This document shows positions 59,804-64,000 of a DNA stretch of 64,000 bases, piece by piece. Position 1 is the stretch's first letter. The number at the start of each line of letters is the position of its first letter. The notes below the pieces were generated by a model. That model was not told where the DNA came from and did no database searches. It worked only from the letters and a program-made list of their open reading frames with translations. This DNA is from Leucocoprinus leucothites (Eukaryota > Basidiomycota > Agaricomycetes > Agaricales > Agaricaceae), in assembly GCA_013368445.1 (NCBI GenBank), contig JAACJO010000023.1, positions 310,001-374,000 of the forward strand, written 5' to 3'. A program made the position numbers and the translations under genes.

Positions 59804-61413
59804 ATTGCAGTTTTCTGCGGTCTGGCGATTTTGCAACGCGATTATATACCCCCAACTGTGGGATCGTTGGACGTTCCTCAGGGAATTATCTCATCTTATA
59901 GGTCATCTTGCCGAACTCCAGTTCCTACGATAGAGACACAGCCTTCACCGAGAAGTCGCGTCCGTGTTCGCCCTCACCACGATCTAGTTGGCACCACACT
60001 CAGTTTACCCCAGACGTAATGGGAAAGTATCAATTTGTGACATCAGTTCAACCCACGACCTGGCATGATCCGTCTTCCTTGCTGTAGACTTCCGATCTGG
60101 GGACAGGTATATTCCATACTTTTTGTCCCTGGGTTGTTCCATGCGATACAATGCTAAGTTCTCTGAAGCTGGAGAAAGCGGAACTCCATCTTGCGGAAGT
60201 CTTTGACCGGATTTAAGGTGTTACCGTTGTACGGGGTGTGTACCTGGTGATCCATGAACGCTTTTCATGTACACGGAATGCCAGAAAAACAAAGGTTCGC
60301 TTCCATCATAGGAGGTTAAGCTTATAGTGTTCTCATTATTGATCTCAGCTGACTTTTCCTTGGGAACGCAGACTCCAGGGGCGGCTCCATTGAACACCTT
60401 TAGCGAGAGGACCTGTGCAGTTAAATTTCCCAAAACTGGCTTCGCTGCCCCCATGTCTTCCGTGCCGTTTGATGCTTCCTGTGTTCACATTGTACCTATC
60501 AAAATAATAATAGCTGTTGTTTTCTGCTGGTTAAAGAAGGGTACTGTCGTGAAGGTGTTTTTGGACACCTGAGTCTCACGAGAACCATCAGAAGGACGTA
60601 GTGTGGTAGACTTTGTGGGTTTCACTGACTCTTGCTCAGCGATTGTGGGAGACCTTTGGTGGAGCGGTCTTCCTCGGAGTTCCTATGCACAATATCTACG
60701 GTCTAAATCGGAATAGGCCTGCAGAAGCGACTAAGGGCCTGGATATCCAATCAAGTTTTGGAGGTTTTTGCGAATTTGCTAATGGAGAGGTGAGAAAACG
60801 GAAATCAAGACACGTCGGAAAGCGACCACTGTTTGAGCCGCTGTGGCGTAGCCTACTGTCCGCCATATTCGTTGAGTATTCCAAGAGGTAGAAACTGTTC
60901 GCCAGCTTGAATCTGCTTCCGGTGAAAGAGTCTGTGATATTTCAATTCAGGGCTCCAATGATGGCTCGGGCTTCGCTTTGTCATAGTGCGTGTGCCATTG
61001 TTGCCCCCGTTGCTCTCCTTGATCTAACCAGCCGCTCAACTTTCTAAACACTTGACCCCATTGAAACTTGGGCTTCAGCTGGGCTACATTAGCCTCTGAC
61101 AGATCCTGTTCGTTCCGTTGGCCCTAATCCAGGCACTCCGAATTCAACTTCCGATCGATCGAGGAGAAGCCGAACCGACGTCATCCTATCTACCGGGCAT
61201 TCAGGCAATATCCATAGCTTGCTAGTTGCCAGCCGAAAGGTCGATATCGTTATTCTTGACTACCCAAGTCACAATTTGCTTATACCACCGGATAAAGAAG
61301 GTTACCAGCACAGACAGACCTTGGCTGTCTACTGGACATCCTAGTTGACGTTCGCATCTCGACTTTTGTGCAACTCGTCTACCTCACTCCGTCTGGCAGA
61401 CTAGTAGACGACC
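59804..61413. other. gene-poor stretch
   Basis: About 1.6 kb between divergent genes. Minus-strand frame 60221-60454 (starting MGAAKPVLGNLTAQ) and plus-strand frame 60613-60891 lack recognisable domains. Confidence 0.45.
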
Positions 61414-62236
61414 ATGGAGAATCCAGAAGAGGAAATCAGAGGTGTTGTTCTACAGCTCACATCTGCCTCTTCGCCAGATTTGCAAAGGAGAACAGTGGAA
61501 CGGTATATGACACCGGACGTTGCCTTTCGGCATCCAATCTGTGCAGTTGAGAGTGGATCTAATTCAAGAAAGACAGTGCTAGGTATCTACCAGTAAGTTT
61601 GCTCAGCTCAAGTTATTTCCGACTGTGCCTTCTCATAACTCCCGCCACGAATAGGTGGTACCGCGTGTTGAGTCCCCGCACCGAGGCTCAAGTGAATAGT
61701 GTTGGTGAGCACTTCCCACCTCCACGGCTTAATTAAGCCTCAAGTTTGCATCGTAGTCTGGGATAAAGAGCACGGGTACATGTTTCTGGACGTTCAACAG
61801 TGGTTTAGACTGTTTTGGTCTCCCGCCCGGTCAGCGCCAGCACGGTGAGTAAACCTTTAATGAGGTTAGATCCCTGAACTTATAGAGTTGAATAGGTTAT
61901 GTACACGTCTGACGCTACGGAGGGAGGAGGATGGTCTATACTACATCGCAATGCAGGAGGACTTCTATCATCCAGATGTGAGTTCTATTCGACTCTAGAG
62001 GTTGCTCGAGTGACCAAAACTTTGGTGTGTGTCAGGACTTCATAACCCTACTACTTCCTCCCCTCGTTCCTTTTATCCGGATGGTTCTCCTGATTGCAGG
62101 ACTTCTATCATCACTTAATGCTAGTTTCGCTCAATTTTTCGGTTTATGGAGACCGATCGAAGCAAACGGGGATAGTTCTCATCTAGACGGTCCAGGAGAG
62201 GAGGACCTATATAATGATGTTGACAAGCATAACTAG
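61414..62236 (+). CDS. SigF-like NTF2-like domain protein
   Basis: Five exons (61414-61592, 61655-61704, 61757-61844, 61896-61977 and 62036-62236) close to exactly 200 codons, giving 199 residues. The order ENPEEEIRGVVLQLTSASSP, RYMTPDVAFRHPICAV, IYQWYRVLSP, VWDKEHGYMFLDVQQWFRLF and YYIAMQEDFYHPD matches the fungal SigF-like NTF2-like family, a cone-shaped fold of unknown biochemical role. The C-terminal hydrophobic segment LLPPLVPFIRMVLLIAGLLS probably anchors the protein in a membrane, with a short acidic tail. It converges on the next gene. Confidence 0.82.
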
Positions 62237-62314
62237 ACTTGTGCTGATATGGGATACCCGGCCTGACGTTTCCTTTTGCAATAGACCTTAATTTAGTTGT
62301 ACGATTTACATAGA

Positions 62315-63659
62315 TTATTCCTCAGTACCAGCTACATTTGCCTGTGCTCGTCTTCTTTCCGCCCACTCCTTCGCCTTCTGTCGCCGAAGTTCTTTCTTCA
62401 TCTCGTCAATATCTACGCTCTCATTAGCTTTTTCCTCGTCCTCCCTCGCACTATTCTGAACACCCTCTGCCGCTTCATCACCGGCGTCATCTGAAGCAGA
62501 GTCATAACCAGCAAGCATATTCAGGCCTTTCCTCTTTTCCTCTTTCTCCTTCCGTTCGTTCACTTCTTTCTCCACACGTAATTTGGCCTTGGTGACTAGC
62601 CACGCATGACTCCACCTCCCTTTAAGGAATGCGAACCGTTTATCCGCCCCATGATTAGCGAGGATCCGCATCTCCAACTGGGCAGGATTTGGTGATGAGA
62701 ACAGATGTGCCGCCGTCCTACGCATGAGCTCTTTCTGAGCATCATCAGGCTACCAAGTGCACCGTTGAGTCAAGTGATGATATATGGCTAACTCAACCCA
62801 CCTCTTCATCGCTATCACCCCAAGGATCTTCGTCCACTTCCTCCCGCACCGCCTCTTTGTCTTCCTCCATGCGTGCCTTTAATCGTTCTTCTTGAGCCTG
62901 CTCAAATAAACGCCGACGTTTTTCATTTCGAAAATCATCCGCCTCTTCTGGGGAAAAGAAAAACGTATCCTCCGCGTCTGAAGGAAGATCTGACCAGCCG
63001 GATGGTGACCCAGGTATGGACTGTGTTGACACGGTTCTCGAGGGGGTATCGATATGTGGGAGAGAATCAAGAAGGAGACGGGCATCATATCTGTGCATCA
63101 ATACGTTAATTCATTCACGAGGCGGTGGAGGAGAGAGGAGTGAAATTGACTTGTTGGCTGGTAGCAGAGCGATGAGATGAAGCATAACGAGTTAAATCAC
63201 GGACAGAGTATTCCTAATATTACACACAAACTGAGCACTTTATGGCTTGACCTACCTGTCTACCCAGATCCCAGAGGTATCCTGAACAGTCCTTGAGTCC
63301 TTCGCAGAGGATCTGGCACCAAGACTGATCATGTCTTCTTGGTCGTCAAAAGCATGACTTGAAGAACCACTTCCACCAGCCCATCGAATGAGCGCACTTC
63401 CAATCTTCGTTGGCGAATCATGCGGAGATACAAGGCTTGGATCCACTACTACCTCTAATGACCTTGCGAGCTCCCGTGCCTGTGGCCCACGACGCAAATC
63501 AGCTTCATGCGCCTGTATGAATAGAGTCGAGTCTAGTCCTGGATCCCCTCGGTTCTGAAATTGATAGCCTCGGAAACCATCCTGGTCGTCGCGGCGGTGG
63601 TTCCGCCTTGACCCGTTTGAGTGATCAGCATGGCGCTTACGTTTCCTAGTGTCGAACAT
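62315..63659 (-). CDS. charged hypothetical protein, possibly nuclear
   Basis: Three exons (63659-63256, 63090-62802 and 62749-62315) close to exactly 376 codons, giving 375 residues. The N-terminus MFDTRKRKRHADHSNGSRRN resembles a nuclear localisation signal. Acidic Ser-rich segments follow (SDLPSDAEDTFFFSPEEADD), then a helical block SSPNPAQLEMRILANHGADK and RFAFLKGRWSHAWLVTK that looks conserved-domain-like. The C-terminus has highly charged helices (EKEVNERKEKEEKRKGLNML and DEMKKELRRQKAKEWAERRR). I recall similar uncharacterised fungal proteins but cannot name a family. An RNA-processing or chromatin role would be a guess from composition. Confidence 0.7.
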
Positions 63660-64000
63660 GTAAGTGAATTAGAGGTGAGGTTATGTCAAGGAGTTTCACG
63701 AAGGAAATTCAAAGGCATGGGTCAGGGAATTGTCCAATTGCCGAAGTCCTGGTGAAGTTGGCTTGAATTGATGGCCCAGAGCCTCTGCAATAAACATATT
63801 CAAATAAACACACAAACGCCACCTGAGCAATGCCACCACTTGCGCTCCCTTCGTTCACTTGTCCGAAGAGTACTTGCGGGATTCACCTCTCCACTGGTTA
63901 CGCTTTAATCTGCGACGAAACTATTTTTCTGGTACGCCATCAATAGATCGCAAACATTCTCTGGAGGAGATCAGCAAATCGTCCGCTCTCTTGATTTCTT
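63660..64000. other. upstream flank at window end
   Basis: About 340 bp holding the likely promoter of the preceding minus-strand gene. No other feature is supported. Confidence 0.5.

Overview
This window looks like nuclear DNA from a filamentous basidiomycete, most likely a wood- or litter-decaying Agaricomycete. The genes are closely packed on both strands and broken by many 45-70 nt GT-AG introns. The content is typical of that group: an AA9 lytic polysaccharide monooxygenase, a Zn2Cys6 regulator, F-box, MFS and questin-oxidase-like families, SigF-like NTF2 proteins and a large Helitron. I rebuilt splice models by hand and, where stated, checked that exon phases close. No nucleic acid or protein search was run, so family names rest on motif recognition.

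Layout, left to right. A tRNA-Ile(AAU) with a 13-nt intron lies at 0.3 kb. A questin-oxidase-like gene (2.6-4.4 kb, minus) and a spliced orphan gene follow. A Ste24-type CAAX protease gene (7.5-9.2 kb, minus) carries a one-base deletion inside its HExxH motif. A 7.0-kb Helitron-like element (9688-16686) encodes a Rep/Pif1-type helicase protein and is framed by a 27/29-matching terminal inverted repeat, which ordinary Helitrons lack. Two tandem nine-exon TauD-type dioxygenase genes (17.7-21.7 kb, minus) come next, then a DUF2470/membrane protein, an F-box protein and a sugar transporter, all plus strand.

The middle holds mitochondrial MTO1/GidA (17 exons, one with a GC-AG intron), a second MFS transporter, a Rieske-DUF455 fusion gene with a 12-nt microexon, and a 6-kb Zn2Cys6 transcription-factor gene. 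A gene-poor 2.6-kb stretch separates these from a coiled-coil protein and a compact AA9 LPMO whose axial Tyr and second-sphere Gln appear to be Phe and Glu.

The right side has a tiny spliced gene ending in Cys-Cys-Cys-Arg-Lys, a divergent TRM112/RRP45 pair sharing about 240 bp of promoter, an orphan membrane/coiled-coil protein, a fumarylacetoacetate-hydrolase-family enzyme with a hydrophobic leader, a SigF-like protein and a charged orphan protein.

The genes do not form one obvious pathway or biosynthetic cluster. Housekeeping RNA genes (MTO1, TRM112, RRP45) are interleaved with secondary-metabolism-like, transport and secreted genes. The most unusual candidates are the Rieske plus diiron-carboxylate fusion, the Helitron with inverted termini, the variant LPMO copper site and the broken Ste24 motif.
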